64,000 nucleotides of DNA. It comes from Maricaulis sp048268525. Its GTDB lineage: Bacteria > Pseudomonadota > Alphaproteobacteria > Caulobacterales > Maricaulaceae. How positions within the stretch are numbered: the first letter of the stretch is position 1; every line of letters starts with the position of its first letter. The position numbers and the translations under genes were made by a program. Where the stretch lies: assembly GCF_048268525.1 (NCBI RefSeq), contig NZ_JBLWVH010000001.1:186001-250000 (forward strand), read 5' to 3'. Positions 25,974-35,191 of the stretch are shown here, piece after piece. The notes beneath the pieces are model-generated. The model ran no database searches. It was given only the letters and a program-made list of their open reading frames with translations, and was not told where the DNA came from.

Positions 25974-26786
25974 ATGCTGGATCCAAAGACCTACGCCCCC
26001 GAACACTTCCTCTGGTCCTTCGAAGACGGCGTCGCGACCATCACGCTCAACCGTCCGGACCGGAAAAACCCGCTGACCTTCGAGAGCTATGCCGAGCTGC
26101 GCGACCTGTTTCGCGGTCTCGTCTATGCGCGCACTGTCCAGGCGGTCATTGTCACCGGTGCCGGTGGCAATTTCTGCTCCGGCGGTGATGTGCACGAAAT
26201 CATCGGCCCGCTGGTCGAGATGGAGATGCCGGGTCTGCTCGACTTCACCCGCATGACCGGTGATTTGGTGAAGGCCATGCGCGATTGCCCGCAGCCGGTC
26301 ATCGCGGCGGTTGATGGTATCTGCGTTGGTGCCGGAGCGATCATGGCCATGGCATCGGATCTCCGGATCGCGACACCCGCAGCCAAGACGGCCTTCCTGT
26401 TCAACCGGGTCGGACTGGCCGGCTGTGATATGGGCGCCTGCGCCATCCTGCCCCGCCTCATCGGTCAGGGCCGCGCGAGCGAGTTGCTCTTCCTGGGCCG
26501 CTCTATGTCGGCCGAAGAGGGTGAGCGCTGGGGCTTTTACAACCAGCTCGTGGAGGCGGATGAGTTGATGCCGGCGGCGAAGGCGTGGGCCAGCCGGATC
26601 GCGGCGGGACCGAATTTCGCCAATGCTATGACCAAGAACCAGCTCAACACTGAATGGGATATGGGTCTGCACACGGCCATCGAGGCAGAGGCCCAGGCCC
26701 AGGCGATCTGCATGCAGACCAAGGACTTTGAACGCGCCTACCGGGCCTTCGCTGCCCGCGAGACGCCGGTTTTCGAGGGCGATTAG
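25974..26786 (+). CDS. Enoyl-CoA hydratase/isomerase family protein
   Basis: A 270-residue crotonase-fold protein. The oxyanion-hole strands are visible in GAGGNFCSGGDVHEI near residue 65 and in the ICVGAGAIMAMASDLRIA block near 115, followed by FLFNRVGLAGCDMGACAILPRLIG. It would hydrate or open an unsaturated or ring acyl-CoA intermediate. Its stop touches the next start (TAGATG). Substrate specificity is not readable, and the absence of a clear second catalytic Glu in the usual place leaves isomerase or ring-hydrolase activity possible. Confidence 0.85.
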   Translation: MLDPKTYAPEHFLWSFEDGVATITLNRPDRKNPLTFESYAELRDLFRGLVYARTVQAVIVTGAGGNFCSGGDVHEIIGPLVEMEMPGLLDFTRMTGDLVKAMRDCPQPVIAAVDGICVGAGAIMAMASDLRIATPAAKTAFLFNRVGLAGCDMGACAILPRLIGQGRASELLFLGRSMSAEEGERWGFYNQLVEADELMPAAKAWASRIAAGPNFANAMTKNQLNTEWDMGLHTAIEAEAQAQAICMQTKDFERAYRAFAARETPVFEGD

Positions 26787-27962
26787 ATGTCTGACCAGTC
26801 CTATCTCGCCTGGCCCTTTCTCGAGGATCGTCATCGCAATCTGGCCCGTGAGGTGTCGGATTGGGCAGAGGCGCGTTTCGGTGCCGATGGCTTCCATGAC
26901 CACGCCGATGTCGATGCCGATTGCGCCGCGATACGGGCAGCTTTGGGCGAGGCCGGAATAGTCCGCAATGCCGTTCCGGCAGCCTTTGGAGGCACAAGCG
27001 AGAAACTGGATGTCCGCTCCCTGTGCCTGATCCGCGAGCATCTGGCCTACCGCTCCGGCCTGGCCGACTTCGTTTTCGCCATGCAGGGGCTTGGCTCTGG
27101 CGCCATCTCCCTGTTCGGGTCGAGCGATCAGCAACAGGCCTGGTTGCCGGGTACCGGTACAGGCGAGTTCTGCGCCGCCTTCGCGCTGACCGAACCGGAT
27201 GCCGGGTCCGACGTCGCCGCAATCTCGACGCGGGCTGAAATGGATGGCGACCACTATGTCATCAGCGGCGAGAAGACCTTCATCTCCAATGGCGGGATTG
27301 CCGACTTTTATGTGGTCTTCGCCCGCACCGGCGAGGCCGACGGCGCGCGCGGTCTCAGTGCGATCATTGTGCCGGCGACGTCTCCCGGTCTTGAGGTGGT
27401 CGAGCGGATCGAGACCATCGCACCGCACCCTCTGGCGCGCCTTCGTTTCGATCGGTGCCGGGTCCCTGTTGCAAATCGTATCGGCGAGGGCGGTGCCGGT
27501 TTCCGGATCGCCATGGGGACACTGGACGTCTTCCGCTCGACGGTTGGCGCTGCGGCGCTGGGTTTTGCCCGTCGGGCACTGGACGAGGCTACGGCGCGCG
27601 CCCGTGGGCGCAACCTGTTCGGGGCGCCGTTGGCCGACCTCCCCGGCGTGCAGACTCAATTGGCGGAAATGGCGCTGGATATCGACGCGGCAGCCCTGCT
27701 GATCTACCGCGCCGCCTGGACCAAGGACCAGGGCGCGGCGCGGGTCACGCGCGAAGCGGCGATGGCCAAGCTCCATGCCACCGAAGCCGCCCAGCGCGCC
27801 ATCGATACCGCAGTGCAGATCTTCGGCGGGATGGGCGTCACCAAGGGCAGCGTACCCGAAGCGCTGTATCGGGAAATCCGGGCCCTGCGCATTTATGAGG
27901 GGGCCTCCGAGGTCCAGAAGCTGGTGATCGCCCGCGCCCACCTGGCGGAGACTGCGCCATGA
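26787..27962 (+). CDS. Acyl-CoA dehydrogenase
   Basis: A 391-residue FAD acyl-CoA dehydrogenase. Typical blocks are FCAAFALTEPDAGSDVAAI near residue 130, GEKTFISNGGIADFYVVFAR near 165, the QIFGGMGVTKGSVPE segment near 350 and the C-terminal RIYEGASEVQKLVIAR. It would desaturate the alicyclic or opened CoA-thioester made by earlier enzymes of the operon. It is packed between the hydratase gene (no gap) and the thioesterase gene (ATGA overlap). Confidence 0.9.
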   Translation: MSDQSYLAWPFLEDRHRNLAREVSDWAEARFGADGFHDHADVDADCAAIRAALGEAGIVRNAVPAAFGGTSEKLDVRSLCLIREHLAYRSGLADFVFAMQGLGSGAISLFGSSDQQQAWLPGTGTGEFCAAFALTEPDAGSDVAAISTRAEMDGDHYVISGEKTFISNGGIADFYVVFARTGEADGARGLSAIIVPATSPGLEVVERIETIAPHPLARLRFDRCRVPVANRIGEGGAGFRIAMGTLDVFRSTVGAAALGFARRALDEATARARGRNLFGAPLADLPGVQTQLAEMALDIDAAALLIYRAAWTKDQGAARVTREAAMAKLHATEAAQRAIDTAVQIFGGMGVTKGSVPEALYREIRALRIYEGASEVQKLVIARAHLAETAP

Positions 27963-28372
27963 GTTTTGATGTCATCCGGCGCATCCGGTTTGCCGATGTC
28001 GATCCGGCCGGGATCGTCTTCTATCCGCGCTATTTCGAAATGATCAACGCGACCATCGAGGACTGGTTCGAACAGGGCGTCGGCTATGGCTTCGACGCCA
28101 TGATCGTGAACGGGCCGCACGGCGTTCCGCTGGCGCGAATGGAGGCCGAATTCAAGGCTCCCAGCCGGCTCGATGACACGCTGGTCTTCTCTTTGGTGGT
28201 GCGTGAGCTGGGCCGGTCCTCGATCAAGCTGACCATTACCGCCCGATGCGGGGACGAGGTGCGGATGATTGCCCGTCCGACGCTGGTCTTCATCGATCAA
28301 GCCGGCAATTCGCCGATCTCGATCCTGCCGGAATTGCGGAGCCGCATGCTGAACTTCAAGGAGACGGATTGA
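27959..28372 (+). CDS. 4-hydroxybenzoyl-CoA thioesterase-type (4-HBT) thioesterase
   Basis: A 137-residue hotdog-fold thioesterase. The N-terminal FADVDPAGIVFYPRYFEMIN block matches the 4-HBT active-site signature with its catalytic Asp (Asp near residue 13). In aromatic-CoA operons such enzymes usually act as a safety valve that frees CoA when dead-end thioesters accumulate. Start and stop both overlap neighbours (ATGA upstream, TGATG downstream). Confidence 0.88.
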   Translation: MSFDVIRRIRFADVDPAGIVFYPRYFEMINATIEDWFEQGVGYGFDAMIVNGPHGVPLARMEAEFKAPSRLDDTLVFSLVVRELGRSSIKLTITARCGDEVRMIARPTLVFIDQAGNSPISILPELRSRMLNFKETD

Positions 28373-28764
28373 TGGAGCGATTGCAACCGCCGGGCTGGCC
28401 GCGCCCCAAGGGCTATTCCAATGGCATCGCTGCGACCGGGAAAATGGTCTTCATTGCGGGTCAGATCGGCTGGGACGAGACCGAAACAATTGTCTCCGAC
28501 GATTTTGCCGCGCAATTCCGTCAGGTTCTGGCCAACACGCTGGCGGTCCTCAGGGAAGGCGGAGCCGGCCCCGAACATGTGGTCCGCATGACCGGCTATG
28601 TCAGTGATCGCGACGAATACCTGGCGGCTGGGCCGCAGCTCGGCGCGATCTGGAAGGAATTGATGGGGCGCAACTATCCCGTGATGGCCTTTCTGGTTGT
28701 CGACGGGTTGATCGAGACCCGCGCCAAGATCGAAATCGAAACCACGGCCGTCATCCCGTCGTGA
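28372..28764 (+). CDS. RidA-family (YjgF/UK114) enamine/imine deaminase
   Basis: A 130-residue RidA-like protein with YSNGIAATGKMVFIAGQIGWD at the N-terminus and the C-terminal ETRAKIEIETTAVIP segment, where the conserved Arg binds the carboxylate. RidA enzymes hydrolyse reactive enamines or imines to ketones and ammonia. Here that would release the amino nitrogen of a ring-reduced 2-amino intermediate, which is the main reason to read the operon as amino-aromatic degradation. The start overlaps the thioesterase stop as TGATG; a farther upstream start at 28246 would lie inside the thioesterase gene. Confidence 0.87.
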   Translation: MERLQPPGWPRPKGYSNGIAATGKMVFIAGQIGWDETETIVSDDFAAQFRQVLANTLAVLREGGAGPEHVVRMTGYVSDRDEYLAAGPQLGAIWKELMGRNYPVMAFLVVDGLIETRAKIEIETTAVIPS

Positions 28765-28826
28765 CAGCGGGCCCGTCAGAGGCCCTGCACGACAAGACAG
28801 CCGGTCGACGCGTCGGGGAGGACGTG

Positions 28827-30434
28827 ATGACAGAGCTTCAGCCCAGCGGTCATGCAGACCGTTTCACTCGCCGGAATCTGCCACCGCGGGAGCAATGGCC
28901 TGACTTCCGCTTTGACCTGCCGGAGCTGGCCTATCCGGACCGGCTCAATTGCGGTGCCGAACTGCTCGACCGGACAGTTGAAAAAGGCCTCGGTGATCGG
29001 ATGGCGGTCTATTCCTCGGCCCGCTCGCTGACCTATGCCGAGCTGCTCTCCGAGGCCAACCGGCTAGCCCACTACCTGGTCGACGAGATGGGTGTCGTGC
29101 CCGGAAACCGGGTGCTGCTGCATGGGCCCAACGGTGTTGATCTCATGGTCGCCTGGTACGCCGTGATGAAGGCCGGCGCGGTGGCTGTGACGACCATGCC
29201 GATGTTGCGGGCCGGTGAACTGGCCAAGGTTATCGCCAAAGGGCAGGTCGGTTTCGCGCTTTGCGATCCGGCGTTGGTCGAGGCCGTGCGCGAGGCGGCT
29301 CGGAACGAACCGGTCCTGGGCCGGATCGAGTGCTGGGGTGAAGATAGCGAACTCGCGGCGGCGCTGCCCGGCAAGCCGGCGGATTTCGACAATGCCGATA
29401 CCGCTCGCGATGATGTCGCCCTGCTGGCCTTTACCTCGGGAACGACCGGACAACCCAAGGCCTGCGCCCATTTCCATTCCAGCGTCCTGGCCATGGCCGA
29501 CACATTCGGCCGCCACGGACTGAAGCCGCAAGCCGACGAAATCTACACGGGCACGCCGCCCTTTGCCTTCACCTTCGGACTGGGCGCCTTTGTCGTATTT
29601 CCGGCGCGCGCGGGGATCGCCGTCGCGCTGCCGGACCGACCGGGTTTTGATGCGCTTTGCGAGTGCATCGAGACCTTCAAGGCGACCACGCTGTTCACGG
29701 CGCCGATGGGATATCGTGCCCTGATGGCCAATTGGGACACACATGACCTGTCGTCCTTGCGCAAATGCGTGTCAGCGGGCGAGCACCTGCCAGCTGCCAT
29801 CTCGGATGCGTTCCACCAATGCTCGGGATTGCGTCTGATCGACGGGATCGGCGCGACGGAGCTGATCCACATCTTCATCGCAGGCAGCGGCGAGCCGGTC
29901 CGGGTCGGTTCAACCGGACGGGTCGTGCCCGGCTACCAGGCCCGGCTGGTCGGCGATGACGGCGACGAGGTGCCGGTCGGCGAGGTGGGGCGCCTGGCCG
30001 TGCGCGGGCCGACCGGGTGTCTCTATCTCGATGACGACCGCCAGGCCGGTTATGTCCAGCGCGGCTGGAACCTGACCGGTGATCTCTTCCGGCGCGATGA
30101 GGACGGATATTTCTGGTACTTTTCACGGGCTGACGATCTCATTGTGTCGTCGGGCTACAATATCGCCGGCCCGGAAGTCGAACAGGCGCTGCTGACCCAT
30201 CCGGCCGTGGCCGAGTGCGCCGTGGTTGGTGCGCCTGACACCGAGCGGGGCACCATCGTCAAGGCGTTCGTCGTGCTCAAGGCCGGTCATTGCGCTGGCG
30301 AAACATTGGCGTGCGCCCTGCAGGACCACGTCAAGGCGACGATCGCGCCCTACAAATATCCCCGCGCTGTGGCCTTCCTGGACTCCCTGCCAAAGACCCA
30401 GACCGGCAAGGTGCAACGCTTCAAATTGCGGTAG
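28827..30434 (+). CDS. Benzoate / 2-aminobenzoate-CoA ligase
   Basis: A 535-residue AMP-forming acyl-CoA synthetase. The P-loop is AFTSGTTGQPKACAHFH near residue 195, the adenylate motif is GIGATELIHIF near 335, the hinge is WNLTGDLFRRDEDGYFWYFSR near 410 and the catalytic Lys is in KTQTGKVQRFKLR at the C-terminus. Sequence style and length are those of benzoate-CoA ligases. It would activate the aromatic acid as the first pathway step. The ATG at 28827 has GGGGAGG five bases upstream; a GTG at 28761 that overlaps the ridA stop is a less likely start. Confidence 0.88.
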   Translation: MTELQPSGHADRFTRRNLPPREQWPDFRFDLPELAYPDRLNCGAELLDRTVEKGLGDRMAVYSSARSLTYAELLSEANRLAHYLVDEMGVVPGNRVLLHGPNGVDLMVAWYAVMKAGAVAVTTMPMLRAGELAKVIAKGQVGFALCDPALVEAVREAARNEPVLGRIECWGEDSELAAALPGKPADFDNADTARDDVALLAFTSGTTGQPKACAHFHSSVLAMADTFGRHGLKPQADEIYTGTPPFAFTFGLGAFVVFPARAGIAVALPDRPGFDALCECIETFKATTLFTAPMGYRALMANWDTHDLSSLRKCVSAGEHLPAAISDAFHQCSGLRLIDGIGATELIHIFIAGSGEPVRVGSTGRVVPGYQARLVGDDGDEVPVGEVGRLAVRGPTGCLYLDDDRQAGYVQRGWNLTGDLFRRDEDGYFWYFSRADDLIVSSGYNIAGPEVEQALLTHPAVAECAVVGAPDTERGTIVKAFVVLKAGHCAGETLACALQDHVKATIAPYKYPRAVAFLDSLPKTQTGKVQRFKLR

Positions 30435-30557
30435 TGCGGGCCGGGTTCTGGCGGGCTGACTGCCAGTCGCTTGCTTGTGGTGGTCTTGAGATACCGCTAA
30501 AGCCGGTGTCGGGAAGTCGCATTGGATCTGTCCGGCGACGGGGCGTTGGAGGTGTCT

Positions 30558-32795
30558 GTGCGCGTAGTTTCTGTCTTGAGTGCTTTTGTCTGTCTGGCTG
30601 GCGGTGCGCATGCGCAATCCGGTGAGGCGCGTGAGGTGGCTGGCGAGGTCACCGCCCAAGCACCGAATTCGACCATTGAACTGACCCTCGAGGCCGGCCA
30701 GGTCGTCACCCTGACGACCGCCTCTGTGGATCGCCTCGACACCATTCTCACCTTGCTCGGGCCGGACGGTCGCGTGCTGGCCGAGAATGATGATCGCGCG
30801 CCCGGTGACCTCACTTCGCAGATCATCCACATGCCCACCGTCAGCGGCCAGTATTCGGCGGTCGTGACCGGCTATGGCGATGCAACGGGCAGTTATACGC
30901 TGTCGATTGCCGACGGTGTCGATGTCGGCCTTTCAAGCGAGGCTACCGTGATTGACGAGCGCGTGGTCGCGCTTGATCCAGGCCGCGCCAGCGTCAGCCA
31001 GGATGTCGATCTGGCAGCCGACGATATTCTCGTCGCCTCCACATTCGCCGTGACCGAGGGGCTCGACACCACGCTCGCCCTGCTCGACGCAGCGGGCAAT
31101 GTCCTGGCCCAGAATGATGATCGCGGTGATGGCAGCCTCAATTCGCAACTTGTCTTCCAGGCTGAGGACGCTGGCCGCTACCGGGTCGAAGTCAGCACTT
31201 ATGGCGGCACCGGAACCGGCGAGCTGATCTTCTCGCTGGCGACCGATCCGAATGCAGAAGTGCCGTTCGATTTCACCACCATCGAAGGCGAGCGCTTCGC
31301 CCGTCATACCGGGACTATCGGCTCCGGGCAGACCGAGTTCGACTATCCGCTTCAGCTGGAGGCCGGACAGACAGTCCTCGCGGTCGCCGATACGACCAGC
31401 GGCGATCTGGATCCGGTCCTGCGTCTGGTTGGAGCCGATGGCTTCCCGGTCGCGTTGAACGACGATCGCGGCGACGGCTCGCTCAACTCCGCCATCGCCT
31501 TCACGGCGCCGGAAAGCGGCGAGTACACGCTGGAAATGCGCCGCTATGGCAGTGGTGAGAGCAGCGGGGACTTCCAGCTCGACCTGTCCTGGGTCGATGC
31601 ATCGGTTGTCGACACCTTGCAGGCCCTGCTGGAAAACCGGGTGTCGCTGAGCGGTCCCGAGTTGACGATCCTGTCGCCGGACTTCCGGGTCCTCTACACG
31701 CTCGAAGGCGTGGACGCCTCGTCGACCGAATATGCGCAGTCGGTGTCCGACGCCTTGCAGGAAATGCTCGACGTTCAGGTTTCCCGTATTGGTTGGGCTG
31801 AGCCGATCCGCGATGATGATGGCCGTTACCGCGCCTATGTCGCTGATGCAGATGGCTCGATGGGCGTGACCTATCCGGTGCAGATCGTGTTCGACAATTC
31901 CAATACCGGGGATGTCCGCGAGACCACGGCCGCACGGACCGTATTCGTGATCGACAATGATTTCGTCGGCATGGGCAAGGAAGCGCCTGTACACAGCCTG
32001 ATGCGTGCCACCGCGACGCATGAGTTCAACCATGTCGTCCAGTTCGGCTACGACTCCGAGGAAGGCCTCGACTGGCTCTATGAAGCAACCGCGTCCTGGA
32101 CCGAGACGACCACGGTCGGCGGTGACCAGGATGCCACCGACTATGTCGAGACCGATTTCGACGCGCCGGAAATGTGCTGGACGACCAGCGAGAGTGGCTT
32201 CGACTACTCCCAGTGGACCTTGCTGCAATCCATGGCTGACAGCTATGGCGAAGGCATCGTCGTGGACATGTGGGAAAACAGTGTCGAGCTGGACGGGTTC
32301 GAGACCATGTCAGCGACTCTCGACACGGTCGGCACAACGATCCCGGATGTGATCCAGCGCTGGCGCGCCCAGAATTACGCACTGGCCTATGACCTTGCTC
32401 CGGTCTTCAATTCAACTGTCCGTATCCATCACACGATGGACAGCGAAGCTGGCGTGAACTCCAAGGGCGGGCTCGAGCAATTGGGCGCCAACTACATCAC
32501 CGTTGATCTCGACGGTCGTTACCAGTTTAGCGTGGACGGTGATGCCGAGCTGGAGCTTCTGGCCCTGGGCCAGCGTGGTGATCGTGTCGAGGTTGTCCCG
32601 CTGGGGCGCGGCGGCAGCATTGATACCGCCGACTATACGGGTCTCGCCCTGATGGTCTTCAACCGCACCATGCCGGACGCGCCGGGAGCTTGCAGTGGGG
32701 TCGGATACACTGTTAGCGCCTCCCCTTCGGTCGGGGGCCCGCCGGCTGCTGCCGCCTATAGCTTCAGCGCCGAGCATTTCGGCTCACCGAAATAG
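30558..32795 (+). CDS. Secreted PPC-domain zinc metalloprotease-like protein
   Basis: A 745-residue exported protein. I chose the GTG at 30558 (GGAGG five bases upstream), which gives a clean signal peptide VRVVSVLSAFVCLAGGAHA. Residues about 25-350 hold three pre-peptidase C-terminal (PPC) beta-domains, each with a DTxLxLL...NDDR...GxY core. The catalytic part has HEFNH (His488-His492) with a downstream Glu in LYEATASWTE, a gluzincin zinc site as in MXAN_6640-like putative metalloproteases. A final beta-domain follows. It is probably secreted or at the cell surface; the substrate is unknown. The gene ends at a strong bidirectional terminator shared with katG. Confidence 0.8.
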   Translation: MRVVSVLSAFVCLAGGAHAQSGEAREVAGEVTAQAPNSTIELTLEAGQVVTLTTASVDRLDTILTLLGPDGRVLAENDDRAPGDLTSQIIHMPTVSGQYSAVVTGYGDATGSYTLSIADGVDVGLSSEATVIDERVVALDPGRASVSQDVDLAADDILVASTFAVTEGLDTTLALLDAAGNVLAQNDDRGDGSLNSQLVFQAEDAGRYRVEVSTYGGTGTGELIFSLATDPNAEVPFDFTTIEGERFARHTGTIGSGQTEFDYPLQLEAGQTVLAVADTTSGDLDPVLRLVGADGFPVALNDDRGDGSLNSAIAFTAPESGEYTLEMRRYGSGESSGDFQLDLSWVDASVVDTLQALLENRVSLSGPELTILSPDFRVLYTLEGVDASSTEYAQSVSDALQEMLDVQVSRIGWAEPIRDDDGRYRAYVADADGSMGVTYPVQIVFDNSNTGDVRETTAARTVFVIDNDFVGMGKEAPVHSLMRATATHEFNHVVQFGYDSEEGLDWLYEATASWTETTTVGGDQDATDYVETDFDAPEMCWTTSESGFDYSQWTLLQSMADSYGEGIVVDMWENSVELDGFETMSATLDTVGTTIPDVIQRWRAQNYALAYDLAPVFNSTVRIHHTMDSEAGVNSKGGLEQLGANYITVDLDGRYQFSVDGDAELELLALGQRGDRVEVVPLGRGGSIDTADYTGLALMVFNRTMPDAPGACSGVGYTVSASPSVGGPPAAAAYSFSAEHFGSPK

Positions 32796-32815
32796 GCCTT
32801 CAAGCTGCGACACAC

Positions 32816-32851
32816 AAAAAGGGGCGGCTCATTGCGAGCCGCCCCTTCTTT
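32816..32851. terminator. Bidirectional intrinsic terminator between protease and katG genes
   Basis: Perfect 10-bp stem GGGGCGGCTC / GAGCCGCCCC (32821-32830 and 32836-32845) with a 5-base loop, flanked by AAAAA on the left and TTCTTT on the right. It can stop transcripts of the protease gene (plus) and of katG (minus). Confidence 0.92.
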
Positions 32852-32872
32852 GTTCGATAACGGATCAACCAA

Positions 32873-35047
32873 TCAGGCGAGGTCGAACCGGTCGGCATTC
32901 ATGACCTTGGTCCAGGCCGCCACGAAGTCGGCGACGAATTTGCCGGCATTGTCGTCTTGGGCATAGACCTCGGCATAGGCGCGCAGGATCGAATTCGATC
33001 CGAATACCAGATCGGCGCGGGTCGCCGTCCAGCGGGCTTCGCCGGTCTTGCGATCGCGGATTTCATAGGTGCGACGGTCCACCGGCACCCATGAGTAGGC
33101 CATGTCGGTCAGGTTGACGAAGAAGTCGGTCGTCAGCGTGCCCTCGCGGTCGGTGAACACGCCGTGTTTCGTGCCGCCATAATTGGTGCCCAGCACGCGC
33201 ATACCGCCTATCAGGACCGTCATTTCCGGAGCCGTCAGTCCGAGCAATTGCGTGCGGTCCAGCAGCATTTCTTCGGCGCTGACCACATAGTCGGCCTTCT
33301 GCCAGTTGCGATAGCCATCGGCCAGGGGCTCGAGAACGTCGAAGGAATCGGCATCGGTCATGGCGTCGGTCGCGTCGCCGCGGCCCGGTGAGAATGGCAC
33401 CGCAACGTCATGGCCGGCTGCGCGGGCGGCCTGCTCGATGCCGACATTGCCGGCCAAAACGATGACATCGGCCAGGCTGGCACCGGCGTCGCGGGCGATC
33501 GGTTCGAGCACGCCGAGCACCTTGGCCAGACGGTCCGGCTCATTGCCTTCCCAGTCCTTTTGCGGCGCAAGCCGGATACGGGCGCCATTGGCACCGCCGC
33601 GCTTGTCCGATCCACGGAAGGTGCGGGCGCTGTCCCAGGCTGTCGATACCATTTCGCTGACCGAGAGACCGCTGTCTGCGATCGCGGCCTTCACCTTGGC
33701 GATATCAAAGCTGGTCGGCCCGGCGGGGATCGGGTCCTGCCAGATCAGCTCTTCGGACGGAACATCCGGTCCGATGTAGCAATCCTTCGGGCCCATATCG
33801 CGGTGGGTCAGCTTGAACCAGGCGCGAGCGAACGTGTCCTTGAAATAGGCCGGGTCGGCCATGAATTTCTCGCAGATCGCACGATAGGCCGGGTCCATTT
33901 TCATCGCCATGTCGGCATCAGTCATGATCGGCATGCGGCGCTGGGACGGGTCGCTGGCATCAACCGGCATGTGTTCCGGCTTGATGTTGATCGGCTCCCA
34001 TTGCTGGGCGCCGGCGGGGCTCTTCTTCAACTCCCACTCATAGCCGAACAGAAGCTCGAAATAGCCCATGTCGAATTGCGTCGGATTGGTCGTCCACGCG
34101 CCTTCAATTCCCGAGGTGACCGCATTGCTCGCCTTGCCAGCCAGATTGGGATTGATCCAGCCAAAGCCCTGGTTTTCCAGCTCGGCGCCTTCCGGCTCGG
34201 GGCCAAGCGCTCCCGCATCACCATTGCCGTGCGTCTTGCCGACCGTGTGGCCACCGGCGGTCAGGGCCGCGGTTTCCTCATCATTCATCGCCATTCGGGC
34301 GAAGGTCGTGCGGACCTGGGCCGCGGTTTTCAGCGGGTCGGGCTGGCCGTTCACCCCTTCCGGATTGACGTAGATCAGGCCCATCTGGACTGCGGCCAGC
34401 GGGTTTTCCATCGTGTCCGGCTTGGAGACGTCTTGGTAGCGGCTGTCGGAGGGGGCGAGCCATTCTTTTTCGGCACCCCAATAGGTGTCGATCTCCGGGC
34501 TCCAGATATCCTCGCGGCCAAAGCCGAATCCGAATGTCTTCAGACCCATGTTTTCATAGGCGACCGTGCCGGCGAGCAGGATCAGATCGGCCCAGGAGAT
34601 CTTGTTGCCATACTTCTTCTTCAGCGGCCAAAGCAGGCGGCGCGCCTTGTCCAGATTGCCATTGTCCGGCCAGGAATTGAGCGGGGCGAAGCGGATATTG
34701 CCGCTGCCACCACCGCCGCGACCATCGGCCAGGCGGTAGGAGCCGGCCGAGTGCCAGGCGAGGCGGATCATCAGGCCGCCATAATGCCCATAGTCAGCCG
34801 GCCACCAGTCCTGGCTGTCGGTCAGCAATGCGTGCATGTCGGCTTTCAGGGCATCAAAATCGAGCGTTTTGAGCGCTTCGTGATAGGACTGTCCGTCGCC
34901 CATCGGGTTGGGCTTGGTGTCCTTCTGGTGCAGGATTTCCAGATTGAGTGCGCGTGGCCACCAGGCCATCACATCACCCTCGGACGCCGTGTTGCCACCA
35001 TGCATTACCGGACACTTGCCTTGGGAATTCGAGTTGTTGCCGTCCAT
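32873..35047 (-). CDS. katG: Catalase-peroxidase KatG
   Basis: A bifunctional haem catalase-peroxidase of 724 residues, the usual length. The distal haem triad is Arg95, Trp98 and His99 in MIRLAWHSAGSY; the proximal His is in ALTAGGHTVGKTHGNG. The second, haem-less domain of the gene duplication is present (LVSTAWDSARTFRGSDKRGG). It is cytoplasmic and removes H2O2 and organic peroxides. GGAG lies eight bases before the start. It is downstream of fdhD on the same strand but separated by 144 bp with its own palindromic promoter region, so it is probably a separate unit. Confidence 0.96.
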   Translation of the reverse strand: MDGNNSNSQGKCPVMHGGNTASEGDVMAWWPRALNLEILHQKDTKPNPMGDGQSYHEALKTLDFDALKADMHALLTDSQDWWPADYGHYGGLMIRLAWHSAGSYRLADGRGGGGSGNIRFAPLNSWPDNGNLDKARRLLWPLKKKYGNKISWADLILLAGTVAYENMGLKTFGFGFGREDIWSPEIDTYWGAEKEWLAPSDSRYQDVSKPDTMENPLAAVQMGLIYVNPEGVNGQPDPLKTAAQVRTTFARMAMNDEETAALTAGGHTVGKTHGNGDAGALGPEPEGAELENQGFGWINPNLAGKASNAVTSGIEGAWTTNPTQFDMGYFELLFGYEWELKKSPAGAQQWEPINIKPEHMPVDASDPSQRRMPIMTDADMAMKMDPAYRAICEKFMADPAYFKDTFARAWFKLTHRDMGPKDCYIGPDVPSEELIWQDPIPAGPTSFDIAKVKAAIADSGLSVSEMVSTAWDSARTFRGSDKRGGANGARIRLAPQKDWEGNEPDRLAKVLGVLEPIARDAGASLADVIVLAGNVGIEQAARAAGHDVAVPFSPGRGDATDAMTDADSFDVLEPLADGYRNWQKADYVVSAEEMLLDRTQLLGLTAPEMTVLIGGMRVLGTNYGGTKHGVFTDREGTLTTDFFVNLTDMAYSWVPVDRRTYEIRDRKTGEARWTATRADLVFGSNSILRAYAEVYAQDDNAGKFVADFVAAWTKVMNADRFDLA

Positions 35048-35125
35048 GCGCTTGCTCCAATCTGGATTGATCGTCTGCCTCCGCCCGGATGAGCGGCAGC
35101 GGGAGTATCATCTCAAATCGGGGCG

Positions 35126-35142
35126 AATTGATCCAATCAATT
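35126..35142 (-). promoter_or_regulatory. Palindromic operator candidate upstream of katG
   Basis: AATTGATCCAATCAATT is a 7-bp perfect inverted repeat with a 3-bp spacer, about 80 bp upstream of the katG start in an AT-rich stretch (35120-35170) within GC-rich DNA. It resembles the FNR/CRP half-site TTGAT but with a 3-base instead of 4-base spacer. An OxyR-type site could not be fitted clearly. Confidence 0.45.
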
Positions 35143-35191
35143 TAATTTCCAATAGCTATAGATATGTCCACTAATCAACCTGGCCGACCGG

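Noticed and set aside
25320..27941. 873-codon open frame on the minus strand
   Set aside because: It lies antisense to marR, the hydratase and the acyl-CoA dehydrogenase, all with clear motifs; long antisense frames are expected from high-GC third positions.
28761..28829. GTG at 28761 as start of the CoA ligase
   Set aside because: It overlaps the ridA stop, but the ATG at 28827 has a strong GGGGAGG and matches family length.
33410..35092. 560-codon open frame on the plus strand
   Set aside because: Antisense to katG, which has full family motifs; the translation shows no recognisable domain.
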